A stretch of 64,000 bases of DNA from Isoetes taiwanensis (taxonomy: Eukaryota > Streptophyta > Lycopodiopsida > Isoetales > Isoetaceae): contig JAJEKV010000010.1 in assembly GCA_021234155.1 (NCBI GenBank), positions 15,944,275 through 16,008,274 on the forward strand, given 5' to 3'. Of this stretch, positions 43,857 through 55,755 are shown one piece after another (the stretch's first letter is position 1; each line of letters opens with the position of its first letter). A program made the translations under genes and the position numbers. Below the pieces are notes generated by a model. It was not told the origin of the DNA. It made no database searches and saw only the letters and a program-made list of their open reading frames with translations.

Positions 43857-45363
43857 TTACCACCAAGAAAACCACACAGTATTTTTCTTTTGAGTGTTGT
43901 TTTGTGCAAGATTCTTTGGACAAACTATAATGCTATCAAGATCCATGCCAAACTTTGGCCAAGAATTGGTTTCCTCCATGCGATATTGTATAGTGATAAG
44001 GTCGTTTAAGTCATTAACCTGAAATTCACCAATATCATAGTCTGTCCATCCGCCTTTGGCTGGCCTTATAGGGGTCAAGTTTGCTATGCTGGAATCTTGG
44101 CTTTGCTCTCTTAATGCTTCTTCGAAGTTGACTAGATGACGTTGTGAGACCACCAAAGAATTGTATGATACATCAAGACTAAATGTTATTGGTGATGTAT
44201 TCCAACACTCCTGATGAGATTCTTCTAGTCTGATTCTCAATGAGACTATATAACAACCAGGCAGTAGCTGGCAATCAAAAGTACCTCCCACGCTAAACCA
44301 CCAAACATGATTCAAGTGTGCACTTTCTGGAAATCTGCATTTATTCAGACATACAATTTAATTATACTCAGCATAAATATAATTTCTTTTGTAATCTTTG
44401 AGAAAAGAGCCTTCAACTTAAATATATTCCAAGTTTACAAACACAACAAAGTCCTTTGGCAATGAAATATGTTCTGTTTGATCTTTGTCCTTTGGCAATG
44501 GCATATGATATGTTGTTCCCTTTACTCTTACCTTGTCCTTTGGCAATAAAATATGGCTACTGAACACTTGAAATTTATATACATGCTGCAAGAGAATGTT
44601 CTAAAGTAGGAATGCAATGTGTTTAGTGCAAGATAATATGCACATGGATGTAGCTCATAAAGGTTAACTAATATTAGAAGACAAGAAGATCAGACATGTT
44701 TCCAGAGCAGAAGCAGAAATAATACGAGGTAATTTGAGGCAAGCTGAGGAATTATAGTGAAGACCATGAATTTCCTGTTAATAAAGATGTGGAAAGCTAT
44801 GTATTTCAAGCAATCTGAAGTGGTATTTACCTGGATTGCGGATGCGAACGCCACTCCCAATAACGATGAATGTCATCCATCCATACTATGTCAAAGAGTT
44901 TGGAAGATATCATATAGCACATACCTCCAGTAGCACGATCCAGCCAGAATATCTACTTCAAAAGAAGCAGCTGGATCAGAGACATTTTTTGGTGGCTTTA
45001 GGGTTTAGAGATCCTAACCATGAAATAAAGGGCAATTACCTTGTTACCATCGGAGATGGAGATCTGAGAAGCGAGAGCATGGTAGATGTTTCTAGCGCCA
45101 CGAAGAAGGCGAACATTCTGATCAACAGCCTGCGCCAATAATTGTTGGTAGCCTGGAGGAAGCATGGATTGCCATGTGCTGTCCAGTTTAGATGCTTCTT
45201 CAAATGCACGGCACACCAAAGCTGATCTGCAAATGTCTTGAGGAGTGGTCCTTGACAGAATCCGACCCACTAATTCCACCGGAACCCTTTCGAAATCCCC
45301 CATTCCATCGGTTTGCGCCCCCGATCCTTGAGATTGAATTTCGGTGCTTCCCGCTTGGCCCAT
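43857..45363 (-). CDS. F-box / phloem protein 2-B (PP2-B) protein, three exons
   Basis: Exon 1 45363-45040, exon 2 44952-44831, exon 3 44334-43857; introns start GT and end AG, and the exons sum to 924 bases (307 aa). Exon 1 encodes an F-box (FERVPVELVGRILSRTTPQD, shown here as its first block, then ICRSALVCRAFEEAS), followed by the linker typical of PP2-B proteins. Exon 2 encodes FWLDRATGGMCYM and YWEWRSHPQSR, the family signature. Exon 3 carries HLNHVWWFSVGG and the PP2 beta-sandwich (lectin-like, glycan-binding in some members). Such proteins are thought to act in SCF ubiquitin ligases with glycoprotein or stress-related targets. The start ATG follows CTCCCA and agrees with the pseudogene copy. 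No frameshift; the only host gene here that looks functional. Two decayed paralogues lie at 24250 and 47528-48054. Confidence 0.85.
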
Positions 45364-46069
45364 TGGGAGCTTAGGTTAGGCTCCTCATAAGATCAGAAGA
45401 ACGAAGTAAATTTGGAATCCTAATAAAAGTCTTTTTATCTTTTTCGATAAGAATATATTTTAGGCGGTTTTGAGGTCGAAGATGGCACTATAGCATGCAT
45501 GTTGAAGCACCTTTGGCAAAAACATAACTGCACAGCAGTGTTGGGCACAGTCCCATCTGAAAATTTCCTAGTGTTACTTTGACCACGCGGATATCTTGTA
45601 TTTAGATCTAGAACTTCCCATTGTCTTAATACAAAACCATGAGCATTGGGATATCTTGTGTTTGGACCCGGAACTTTTCATTGTCTTAATAGAAAACCAT
45701 AACAAAACTTATCAGAAAATTTCCTACCATTCACTAACTTAACCGAAAAAAAATTCAATTCCAACCGATTGATTTTTAGTGTTCCTCGGACTTTGCCCAA
45801 CACTGCTGCATAGATTGGTGTGATTTCTAAGAGATTGATAAGGTAAGGTTATCGGTGTGGCTGAGGCTGGTAGCAGAAAATGTGTGGTTGTCCTGTATGT
45901 CGGAGGTCAAATATTTGGCACGTAAAGCTGAGGCCAGGCCGAGGCCTTATGTGCCAAATATCTGGCCGAGGACCTTCAATTAAGGCCACACATTTTTTGT
46001 TAGCAGCCGAGGCAAAGACCGATAACCACCTGATCGAGTATATGTGTGGAATAGTACTTACTAGTTATC
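45364..46069. other. Non-coding DNA upstream of the PP2-B gene
   Basis: It should include the PP2-B promoter, reading leftward; AAATATATTC at about 45455-45465 on the minus strand is a weak TATA candidate. Near 45590-45690 two diverged GGATATCTTGT(A/G)TTT units form a short direct repeat, and a complementary pair (TCGGAGGTCAAATATTTGGCA and its near-inverse, shown only in part) spans 45900-45975. No gene. Confidence 0.35.
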
Positions 46070-46707
46070 AATACTCCACTAGTATTCATCCCAAAGTATG
46101 GGATAAACTACTCCATCCCAAAGTATCTGTTTTATGGTGGCAAGTCACTCATCGTTGTCTGCGCGTTAATATTCTGGTGCACAGATTTCGTCCAGAGGTG
46201 TCTGCACTTTGTCCCTTATGTGCACAGAGGGACGAGACAATTGAGCATTGCTATGTCAGACATGCTTGGTTGTGGCTTCAAGGCCTCTTTCATTGCAATT
46301 TGAATAGCCAGCAGGTGTTATTAGCAGTTTATCCAAGTAGTTGGGATAATTTGGCAAAAAGGGCCTTTCATTTGGCTTCTGCATGGATCATCTGGTCCAT
46401 TTGGAAAAGAAGGAATCTTCTCATATTCAAAGGTCTTGCTTGTTCAGATGCACAGGTCCTTCTTGATGCCCAACAACGAATTGTCAAAGCATTCAGGTGC
46501 TCATCAATTGCTAATGAGGTGAAGAGCCGTATTTGGGAGCACTATCTTCAGATTCATACTTACTTATGAGTTTTTGCTTGCTCTTCATATTGTTTAGATG
46601 TTGTATTTGAGTGGGGTGGTTTTGCTCTGGTGGACATTCTCTCCACTGAGTTATTAGTCCCCATTATACTCTGTAACTTTCTCTGGATAATAAAGGCTCA
46701 AGTCCTT

Positions 46708-46742
<35 letters not shown>

Positions 46743-46753
46743 TCCACTAGTAT
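46070..46753 (+). mobile_element. 5'-truncated LINE with zf-RVT tail, poly(A) and target duplication
   Basis: The insert 46086-46737 is flanked by AATACTCCACTAGTAT at 46070-46085 and 46738-46753, with the A run ending the insert. It encodes the end of a LINE ORF2: VLWWQVTHRCLRVN, HRFRPEVSALCPLCAQ, ETIEHCYV (C-x2-C..H-C, zf-RVT zinc-binding domain) and WIIWSIWKRRN, ending HTYL at 46569. The 3' UTR ends CCTTCAAAA. The frame opens at 45880 in flanking DNA, so the first 68 codons of that ORF are not LINE. Confidence 0.9.
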
Positions 46754-47527
46754 CAATAATGCACCAATAATGATAACCAAAAAACAATGACTCTCCATTT
46801 ACACACAAGAGTCCGATAAGGTTTGCAATCCCAACATTCAAGAGTAATTTTTTTTTTTTTAGCAATAAATTGCTATTGAAGTTCATGACAATCTTGGAAA
46901 GTGTGAAGTTCTTGCTCTAGCTTAACCTTGGAAATAAAATCTATTGAACAAATAGCAAGGCCAACAAAGAAAATTACAAAGAAAAATCTGATTTCAACCA
47001 CTCGAGAAATACAACTATGAAGGTTCAAATGCTTTATCCCAAAATTGATGCGGATGTTGTTTTATTTTAATGTGCATATGTAATGGGATTGTAGGTCATA
47101 GCATATATGAACGATAGAAAAATAATGGTATTTTTATATGTTTTGAAAGTTATTTTCTAGCCCAATGTCTTTAATAAATCAAAAGATTAAATGAAAAAGG
47201 GGACGGTTTGGAGTTTTTGCTAGAAGCAAAGATGTGGAGCATGGCTCTAATGGTTGCATCGTGGTTACAAGAGAACTTTACAATGTTGCCAGAGCAGATA
47301 GCAGATGCAGAAATAAAATGAGTCGTGGTTACAATAGAACTTTACAATAATGTTCATTACCATTCTTTTAATATATTGATGACACAGTTCTTAAAAAAAA
47401 AAAAACAATAATGTTGCCAGAGCAAGGCATGACCTACAAGTTATGTGATCGTAGTGAAATCCATAAATTTCCTATTAATAAAGATGTGCAAAGCTATGTA
47501 TTTCAAGCAATATGAAGTGGTGCTTAC
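46754..47527. repeat. Segmental duplicate of 23570-24249
   Basis: From about 46890 it parallels 23570-24249 (GTGAAGTTCTTGCTCTAGC, CCACTCGAGAAATACAACTATG) up to the PP2-B relic. Poly-A/T runs at 46851-46860 and 47393-47405 and a duplicated AACTTTACAATGTTG unit add local noise. No gene. Confidence 0.55.
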
Positions 47528-48054
47528 CTGGATTATGAATCCGAATGCCACTGACGATAACAATAAATGTCATACTTCCATACTATATCAAAGAGTTTGG
47601 AAATATCATATAGCACATACCTCTAGGTGCACAATCCAGCCAGAATATCTACATCAAAGAAGTTGGATCGGAGAATTTTTTTGTGGCTTTAGGGTTTAGG
47701 GACCCCTAAAATCAAGGATAATTACCTTGTTACCATTCGAGAGATCTAAGCAAGAACATGGTAGATGTTTCTAGCTCCACGAAGAAGACACACATTTTGA
47801 TCAACAGCCTACGCCAGTAACTGTTGGTAGCCTGAAGGAAGCATGGATTGCCATGTTGTGTCCAGTTTAGATGTTTCTTCAAAAGCGCGCGCGCGCCTGC
47901 ACACACACAAAAGTCAACCTGCCATGTCTTGAGGAGTGGTCCTTAACAGAATCCGAGACAATAATTCTAGAGGAACCCTTTTGAAATCCCTCATTCCATT
48001 GGTTTGCGCCTCCAATCCTTGAGATTCAATTCCGTTGCTTTTCGCTTGGTCCAT
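47528..48054 (-). pseudogene. PP2-B F-box pseudogene (exons 1 and 2)
   Basis: Exon 1 (48054-47727) starts MDQAKSNGIESQG and keeps FKRVPLELLSRILLRTTPQD, but the segment after TTPQD is replaced by a simple-sequence insertion (GCGCGCGCGCCTGCACACAC, 47886-47908) that destroys the frame. Exon 2 (47648-47528) lost one base, giving GMCYMIFPNSLI then a stop. Exon 3 was not found. It parallels the functional gene at 43857-45363. Confidence 0.85.
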
Positions 48055-48831
48055 TAGGATTTTAGAACAAGGCCATACAATAAGCTTTAAGGTTTGCTCT
48101 AGACACTTTTCATCCATTTCTGTGTTGTCGAAGGGCAATCCCTAGGGAAGTGGTGAGGAATCCGAAGTATACGCAGATTATCCGAAATAGAAGGACGAGA
48201 TTTGCAGGGAGGATAGAATTTATACAGAATATGCTAATTTGATGTCCACAGATAAGAGCAAAATAAAAAGATTCCATTTTTGCAGTTGTTTCTAAAAGGA
48301 GGTCCGTTGAATATACTGTGGAGTAAGATTGCATGGAATGATTCGAGCATATGCAATCTAGCTACTAAAGGTAAGAAGAAATCCCAATTATGTCTCCCTA
48401 TCCCTGAAGACCGCTTTAACTTTCCATACACACTGAAGAATGCATGGCGCATAGGGTGACTGTTCATTATGTGAAATATGGCAATCAGTTAGATGCACAT
48501 TTAGGTGTCTCGGAATGGGTGTTCTTATTGTAAAGATGGAGTGCAGTTTGTATTAATGTAAGACTCTGAAATATACTATGGCAAATAAAATAAACAAGTC
48601 AGCCAGTCAGCTAGATAGGTCTATACTATTTTAGGGCTAATGTTCGTAGGAAAGACCACATCATTGTTAAGCAAAGTAGATGAACAAACAAAAAGAGGAA
48701 GGTGAGCTAGACAAATCTACAGTAGATGTGGATTGGAAGAAATTGGTGTTAAAGTCACTATTAATAATTTGTGTATTTTGTTTGTAGGAGTGTGTTAGTA
48801 GTAAAATTTGCAAAGGATAACATGTATGATC
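48055..48831. other. Non-coding, nothing recognised
   Basis: AT-rich DNA without supported genes; several short minus-strand frames lack family motifs. Confidence 0.3.
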
Positions 48832-49000
48832 CCATCGATCCGAGACATCGGATCGCCATTCTAGAATGGGACGAGCATGCATGTTTTGCATGCATGCGGG
48901 CGGCGCATGCCTGTTCTGGTTGGGAGTTCGCTATTTTAGGCGCGTTTCTGCTTCGACTTCTCATCGGCGCTTCCTCTTCTCTCTCAGCAGTACCTTATTC
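48832..49000. repeat. Dispersed repeat R, copy 3
   Basis: It begins CGATCCGAGACATCGGATCG and keeps ATTCTAGAATGGGACGAGCATGC, the GCATGCA palindromes and CGACTTCTCATCGGCGC. It is the most diverged copy. As at copy 1, it lies some hundreds of bases beyond a PP2-B relic. Confidence 0.75.
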
Positions 49001-49464
49001 TCTTTGAATTGTTGGTTTCATGCGAGTCCCATTCTAGAATGTAGGAGTAGTTATATCACATGATGGAATAGAAAGAAATTGTATAACTTTATTAACGTTG
49101 AGCGAGTTGAAAGTTACATTTGCATGAAAATACAATGAACTCCCTGATATCTATATGATTTATGTTGAATTGAAGTAATTCCTTCAACATAGTGTGTAGG
49201 TAGACATGATTGGAATTGATGAAGCACATTTCTTCACCTTGTTGGATTTGAAATGATTGTTATAAATAAATTCTATTTTGACATCTAAACTCAAGCCCAC
49301 CTTAGAATATTATTGTTATCTTGATAATCTTAATGTTAATCTGCAAATATCACTTTAAGATAATTGCAATTATTGCATGCCTATAATAAGACTAGGGATC
49401 ATGCAGGTTTCAAGGTGTGGAGACTCATAATGCTGCAGACAGTATCAATTCAAGGTGGGAAAAA
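49001..49464. other. Non-coding, nothing recognised
   Basis: AT-rich sequence, no gene or repeat that I can support. Confidence 0.3.
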
Positions 49465-49946
49465 TGTGACATTCTAGGATACCTATACAGTATAAATATG
49501 TATATTATACTAATATGTCACTAGTACATGTCGCCATACCCGACATGTATACTGCGATGTAAAGGATGGTACCTTGGGGTACATGAGACCATTATATTGC
49601 ACATGTCCATCTAGACATGTGAATATAACCAATGTTGCTTACGGCAGGAATCCTAAAATTTCCCTTTTTAGATTCCAATCTTAAAGCATATGGGGACCAG
49701 CGCCTGTCATATTCCAGCTTACCAGCAGCCGTCAAGCTCGAATCTTGAGGCGCTTTCTCAAGATTCAACTGGACAGCAATATGGACGCCTTCCAGGATGT
49801 AGATGTCAGCCAAAGATTCGATAAGTGTTGATTATGATAGTCAATGCATGTTTCCCAATAAATAGTAGGCCAGATTTGTATCTATTCTTGGCCCTAGACA
49901 ACCCCTAAAGTTCAAGAATCCTAATTGGTATCCAAATTGACTAAGG
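49465..49946 (+). repeat. Truncated LTR related to element B
   Basis: It begins TGTGACATTCTAGG, and from 49645 to 49946 it follows 40480-40790 of the element B LTR closely (CAGCAGCCGTCAAGCTCGAA, ACTGGACAGCAATATGGACG). Similarity stops at GACTAAGG, so the outer half is missing. No coding part adjoins it. Confidence 0.7.
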
Positions 49947-50739
49947 AGTGGCACTACGTCCGCAGTGTCTTAAAGCTTGCTAGAAGAAAAAATGAGCTCA
50001 CTAGTTCTACCAATGTAATGTGCAGGTGCACTGGTATATACAAGTGCAAACTGAAGAGGATCACCATCGCTTGAAGAAGTACCTTGATGCTTGTTTCCTT
50101 TGCAAAACTCTGGGATGCGGGTGCCTTGGAACAAGTTAAAACGACAAACTACTAGCAACAGATCAATGCCATGCTCATATGAGGTCCACAATGCTACCTG
50201 CGTGCACATTTGCCCATGAAGAAGCCCAAATTAATATCTTTCATTCATACAGGGGCCCATCGCCTCCGCTTTGAGACAAGCAGATGGATTCGGGAGGTAC
50301 GCGAGGATAGGCTTTGTTAATGTTGCCAAGTGGAAGTCATTAAGGATGAATGAGACACCCTTCAAGATTGTCTGGCATCCGATCATATCTGGGCATGCTA
50401 TGTTAAGTTGGTCCCACATATTCGCCGTTACATCTGCTATTAGGCACTGGCATTGAAATATATCCTAATATCATTGTATAATTTGTCAGCATGCTTATTA
50501 CTGCCAATGTTTTTTGTAAAAAACCCTTGGAAACATGGTTTCTTTTTTCTTTTTCTTTTTTAATTCTGATAGGAATACGCTTGCTATTCTCTTTGATTGG
50601 GTCCCATAGGTCAATTGTGCAAGACGTTAAACGGGGCCACCCAATGCTGCACCACCAGGCCACCCCATGCCGCCACCACCCCAGCGCAGGCCACAGCCCA
50701 CGCCCCACACACCGTAACCAGCACCTGCCATGGTAGCCT
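49947..50739. other. Non-coding, nothing recognised
   Basis: No supported gene; a C-rich stretch begins at about 50630 just before the LINE relic. Confidence 0.3.
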
Positions 50740-51299
50740 CAGAGCTCCCGGAGCAAAGACGAAGGAGTCACAATGTGGTAGTGCGTGGCCTGATAGAAGA
50801 GACAGAAGAGCACCACATTGCCTGGGTCCAAACACAGATCTTGGCCCGGATGACGTTCTAGGCGCCTATACAAATTACTAGGGCAAGCCGCCATGGAGCT
50901 TAGTGCTCTGACCGCTCTCGGGTGGTTGCCTTCACAGTCAGGGACGCGCAAAAATGAGCAGCAATCCTGCATCAAGGTAGGCAGTTGAAGGGGACCGCCG
51001 TGTATGTTGACCGGGATCTGACCCTTGCACAGCAGGAAGCCCGCAGATGCGAGTTGAAAAAAGTCAGGAACTTCCGCAAATAGAGAGGTCCAATGGAACT
51101 GGTCCAAGGAAGGATGCAGGTCTTCTCGCAAGCAAACATTGATGTAGGCACCTCGAACCCTCAAAGCCCTTCTGATGGAATCACAGCTGCACATCTTGCT
51201 CCAATGGCCCCACCTGCACATATTGCCTCCACCTCTCCTGCCACCCCTTGTGCCGCCACCACTGGATTTGCGACGGCAGCTCCTACCAGCAAATAGGGA
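50740..51299 (+). pseudogene. LINE ORF1-like remnant
   Basis: RRRSHNVVVRGLIEETEE (about 50758-50811) resembles the opening of a LINE ORF1-type RNA-binding domain, and after frame changes AAILHQGRQLKGTAVYVDRD and LTLAQQEARRCELKK (about 50955-51060) match its second half. A Pro/Ala/Thr-rich linker (to 51297) leads to the endonuclease. Stops at about 50860 and 51080 show decay. Confidence 0.5.
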
Positions 51300-52295
51300 T
51301 TGTGCCTTCGCGTGATCTCTTGGAATTGTCGGGGCTTCCCATGGCAGAAGGATGATAGTCTCAACTCGGTTGCCGCCGATATGGACCTCATCTTCCTCAT
51401 GGAAACATGGGAGCATGCTGGACACAGGCTACCCGACTTACCGGGATACTAGCGCCACTCCATCTTCAATGAATGCATGGGAAAGCAGGGACAAGGAGGG
51501 GTCGCCTGCTACTACGGAACAGCCTCGGCACAGTCAGTTTCCCTGTGCAAGATGGACAGGCACGACAGATACCTGTGGGTGCCCGTGTAGAACTGCGGTG
51601 GCAGCCCTCTCTTTATGGCGGCCTGCTACTTCCCACATGTCGAGAGCAACTTCTACCACACCCACTTGGATGTGGACAGGCTGGAGCCCTAGGTCGATCT
51701 ATATGATGACAGACAACAGCACAAACAATTGGGTAAGGTCATGTTGCTTGGAGACTTTAATGCACACATGGGGACTGAGCAGATCCCAAAATTTGAACAC
51801 CTCGCAGAGGATGTGTTGCAACTAGATCCCACAGAGGTGGCTTGCCCTAGGACATCAGATGACATCCAGGTGATATGTTATGGTAGACAATTGTTATTGC
51901 TTTGACTTGGTCATTTGCAATGGGCTAGCATAGTGGTCGTCTTCCAGATGCTGCACTTGTAGACATGAGAACCAGGAGGGCGGCACCAGTGTGGTGGATT
52001 ACGTACTGGCAAAGGAGCAAGACCTGCATGACCTGCAAAGGAGCAAGACCTGAGGAACAAATAGTCGGGATGAGGAAGTAGACTCAGGCCACCAGCCCCT
52101 GTTCTTCTGGCAGGCCACCCGCACGACCATTGCCCCAATACTCCATGTGCTCCAGCTGTGCCTGGATTATGACCATGCAGAGACATATGCCCGGATGCTT
52201 GAGCATCACCTGAAGCGAATGCTGCAGCTTCCCACACTTCAACAGCATACTGCCAAGCTGACTCGGCTCCTTCTGAGAACCAGTGACAGATGCTT
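51300..52295 (+). pseudogene. LINE apurinic-type endonuclease remnant
   Basis: LRVISWNCRGFP (about 51304-51339), ADMDLIFLMETWEHAGHRLP (51378-51440; the Glu of the metal site), GKQGQGGVACYYG, and LLGDFNAHMG (about 51745-51775) are the successive blocks of an exonuclease/endonuclease/phosphatase-fold LINE endonuclease. A degraded SGHQPLFFWQ-like ending follows at about 52086-52115. The enzyme nicks target DNA for target-primed reverse transcription. Several frameshifts and a missing RT make it a relic. Confidence 0.7.
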
Positions 52296-52364
52296 TAATG
52301 ATGCCTATAATTACAATTCCAAGCAATTAAACCCTAAACTAAATTCCCAAAATAAGCAAGTCTC

Positions 52365-54876
52365 ACCTTTTTACATTTGTTGCTTTCTTTCTTGAATTTA
52401 TCTTTCTTTTTAACTTTGCTGCCTCGTTCTCCTTTTTCACGAACACCTCTATAGCCTTTCCTGCAACTTTGTAGGCCCCTTCAAGATCTACGCTCTCCCC
52501 TTCAGCTACCCCTTTCAGATGTAGGCTCTCCTCTCCCTTGTCATCTACCACCAACAAATTAAAACCCCAATGCAAATCGGGTATAACGCTGGAGAACATT
52601 AAAAATACGCACCGGCTATCAAATACTTGCATCGTGGTCACTACTTAAATCAACCTATTCACTTGGAAAATGGCAAGTTTAGGCTTTTGAGTTCAGCACT
52701 AAATTAAAACAGTAAGAAGGTAGATAGAGACACTTACTATTGAATGGCTCGTGTTGCTGCTGCAACAAAGCCAACTCTGTTTCCACATTTGGAATCTCAC
52801 CTACAAGAATACATACTAAAATTAATTCATTAACAAATTGGCTAAAAACACTTCTAGTAGACCGGTTACCTTGCATATCTTCTATCAACGCCTCATGAGG
52901 TTTCTGCCCCTGTAGTGTAGCCAACTTCTGCTCTAAATGTGCTTTGTCCTCCACATTGTCAAAGATTGTTTTTTTTTTTACAGGTGACCTAGATGTGGAT
53001 GGAGTTTCACTACCAAGGACATCATCCGTTGTTGATGTTTCGGCTCCAGAGGACTCCTCATATGTCAATTTCAACCCTTTTCCATCAAACTTCTTCTTGC
53101 AACCTATATCATAACAATGAAGTCACAAACATGCAATGCAAATATACATAAATACTACATACTATTTGCCAATGTAGCTGTTGGTTTCCTGATGCTATCC
53201 ATATCCACATTGAAGAAATTTGTGAGTAAATTAATTGTATAACTTGTTAACATGTACATCCCAACATGTCAAAAGGTAAATGTAAAGGAAAAATTCATGT
53301 CAAGGAAAAAAGAAGCTAAAACAATTGCAAACTAGATGTAAATCAGAAGTGGCAAAAGAGATGTACAATTATAGTATAATAATACCTACCAACATGACTG
53401 CTGTAAATGTAATAGAAAACTAGAAAGATAGATGTAATCAGAATCTCATTTGCATCCTAACGTGTTATATGTATACGTAAAGAGAAAATACATAAACCAT
53501 TATGAAATTACAGGTGTGGAAGAGAACTGCTCAAAACAAAGATGCAATTACAATGAAATTACATTGAAGTGCATTTATTCTAAGGCAAGAAAGATTCAAA
53601 TCCATGTACAAATGAAACACTTAAGAAGTTGTATGTAAAAACTTTAACAGATCTATGCATTGGCTTCAAACAAAGTCTTATTGACCTAGTTGAGGTATTC
53701 CAATGATTCAACGAAACCCTTCTGGCCAACAACATTTGTGTACGCACCGATTCGTCGTAGATACCCTAAAGGCTAAACATAAGAGGCAGTAGAGATGTCC
53801 ACAACATAGCATTATCATCATGATAGTCAAGGCAGTCATTACAGCTGGTACATGATGTAAACACATGAGATGTGGATGCTATTAGATCTGATCCTTGAAC
53901 ATGAATAGGATACAATGACATTACACCAAATTTCTCCATTTGAACTATCATCTCATTGATCCTACTCATACTACTGCTATTTGCCTCCAAATTTGTCGTT
54001 ATATCCTTGACAGAAGCATCCAATTCAGCCAATTCATTGCAAAGGTTCTCAATTGGTTTCAGCAAGGCATCCATCTCCATGACCGATTTTCTTCTTCAAA
54101 TTGCAAATCAATTGGTTGCATGCTTGCTTTTAAGGAGTCCAGCTTGTCCATGTGGACTTTTACTTGAGCATCCTTGCTTTGTATAACTCTGCTCAACGTA
54201 CTTCTTTCAACCTCTAATTTACATACATCTGATTCTATTATCTTTCTCCTAACTTTAAAAGATTTCAGTCGATTGTTCAAAGTTAATGACTCATGGGATC
54301 TCCTTTCTAACAATTCTGCCATCAGTTTCATGTGCTGCCCTTCTTCAACTGCTGACTTACCATGCATGGCTTTCACATTGGAGGATTTCAAGGTAATAAC
54401 TTCAGTCAGGTCAGACTCCTTCTAAGCAGTTTTAGCAAATGCACATGCACTCTCTTTTAGTCCTTCTCAATCAACAGTTATATCCTTGGAATGAAGAGCA
54501 TATGCTCGAGCAAAATACAGGGGTATATGATGGTTTGCAACCTTTGTCCTATTAAAAATAAACTCATACATTTTTAAAAAGTCCTGCATCCATGCTGGCT
54601 CTATCCTACTCTTCTGATAACTCCTCACTGTTGGAGCTTCACTACCTTAAACTCCTTGCACTATTTATAAAAGTCTTGGATAAAGAGTATCAAATGGTTG
54701 CTTCTAAGATGTTTTATAGTTACCTTCTCAAACTCGGGTTGATGTACAAGCTTTCTCTTTGCTGGTGGAGACGTCCCACCCTTCATTTTCTTTGCTGCAT
54801 GCTTTGAAGACCTTTGCAATGGCTTGAAACATGGTGATTTCCTGGGAGAAACACGAGATGATGGAGGCTTTGTCAT
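52365..54876 (-). pseudogene. Multi-exon coiled-coil protein gene of unknown function, with frame defects
   Basis: Start ATG at 54876 (MTKPPSSRVSPRKSP), a basic Ser/Pro/Lys-rich exon to 54724 ending GAAG/GTAACT. A second block at about 54640-53770 reads RIEPAWMQDFLKMYEFIFN, LTEVITLKSSNVKAMHG and a long heptad coiled coil (LLERRSHESLTLNN, LDSLKASMQP, then ELDASVKDITTNLEANSSS after a one-base shift). Later exon-like blocks: 53075-52872 (ETSTTDDVLGSETPSTS; ends ATGCAAG/GTAACC), about 52803-52740 (GEIPNVETELALLQQQ) and 52545-52365 (GAYKVAGKAIEVFVKK). Two in-frame stops and one shift occur in the second block. It resembles a structural or chromatin-associated protein, but no family is recognised; it might be a captured gene in a mobile element. 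Confidence 0.45.
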
Positions 54877-55755
54877 GATCCTAGACCTAACAATTAGCCG
54901 CCTGATACAGAATCGGCCTTCTAAGAAGATCAAGAACCTTCTGATATAGAAGTTCTCCTTCAACACACAGGAAACTAAGCATGGACAAGAAAGAATTTCG
55001 AATCGGCCACTAAGACAGAGATTTGCTAACACAGAGTTTGGGAATGGCTTGTTGAGCGCGACAGAGAAAACTAGCACATTCAAAATCGTTCCAAAAATGA
55101 GTCCCCCCAACCTCCACCCATTAATTGTGGTATTAATGACCCCCCCTTCAAAATATTGCCTATATTTTGCCTTTGTAAATGTAAAATATGGGCCCTTTTC
55201 ATATCCACCATTTTGTGCAATTACCTGAGATACATATATATTGAAACATGATTGGGCAACTTTAACTCGGCTATACATCCTTCTAGAGCTAAAGAATAGC
55301 TAGATAAAATTCGTTTTATATGGCTAAAACAACTTGCATAAAAGAGAGATGTAAATGACAAAAATGTCCACTGACCCACAAGAAAGCTTCATTCAATTGT
55401 ATTTTTTTCTGTTGAATGACAGTCTTTATTTAATCAGAAGTCAAGTACAAATAAAGGTGCAAAGAAATGAAATAAAATCTCCGAGGATAAGCATGGATCC
55501 ATTGAGTGAAATAACCCGCATATGCATGTGTGGACATCCAAATACTCCTCAAAGATCAAGCGCCTCTTGCGAGGGACAAGTGACCTTGAGCATATTGGAG
55601 AACACAGTCATCTGCCACATCTAGACCTTTGATAACTACTAGTCTCTGCCTTCTTCAAATAGTCCACAACAACCAACCTAATGCTAAAGGAAAAGCCTGG
55701 CTTTGTAACTTCGTCCAAATATTTGGATAAATTGCCAAAACCACTTGTTGACTTG
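54877..55755. other. Region upstream of the coiled-coil gene
   Basis: A minus-strand frame runs from 55278 into the coiled-coil gene start, but its upstream part looks like untranslated leader. No other gene is visible. Confidence 0.3.

Noticed and set aside
47880-47910. GC/CA alternating tract as Z-DNA regulatory element
   Set aside because: Simple-sequence expansion within a pseudogene exon; no evidence for function.
50739-51425. 228-aa minus-strand frame
   Set aside because: It is the antisense shadow of the LINE ORF1/endonuclease relic, whose motifs read on the plus strand.
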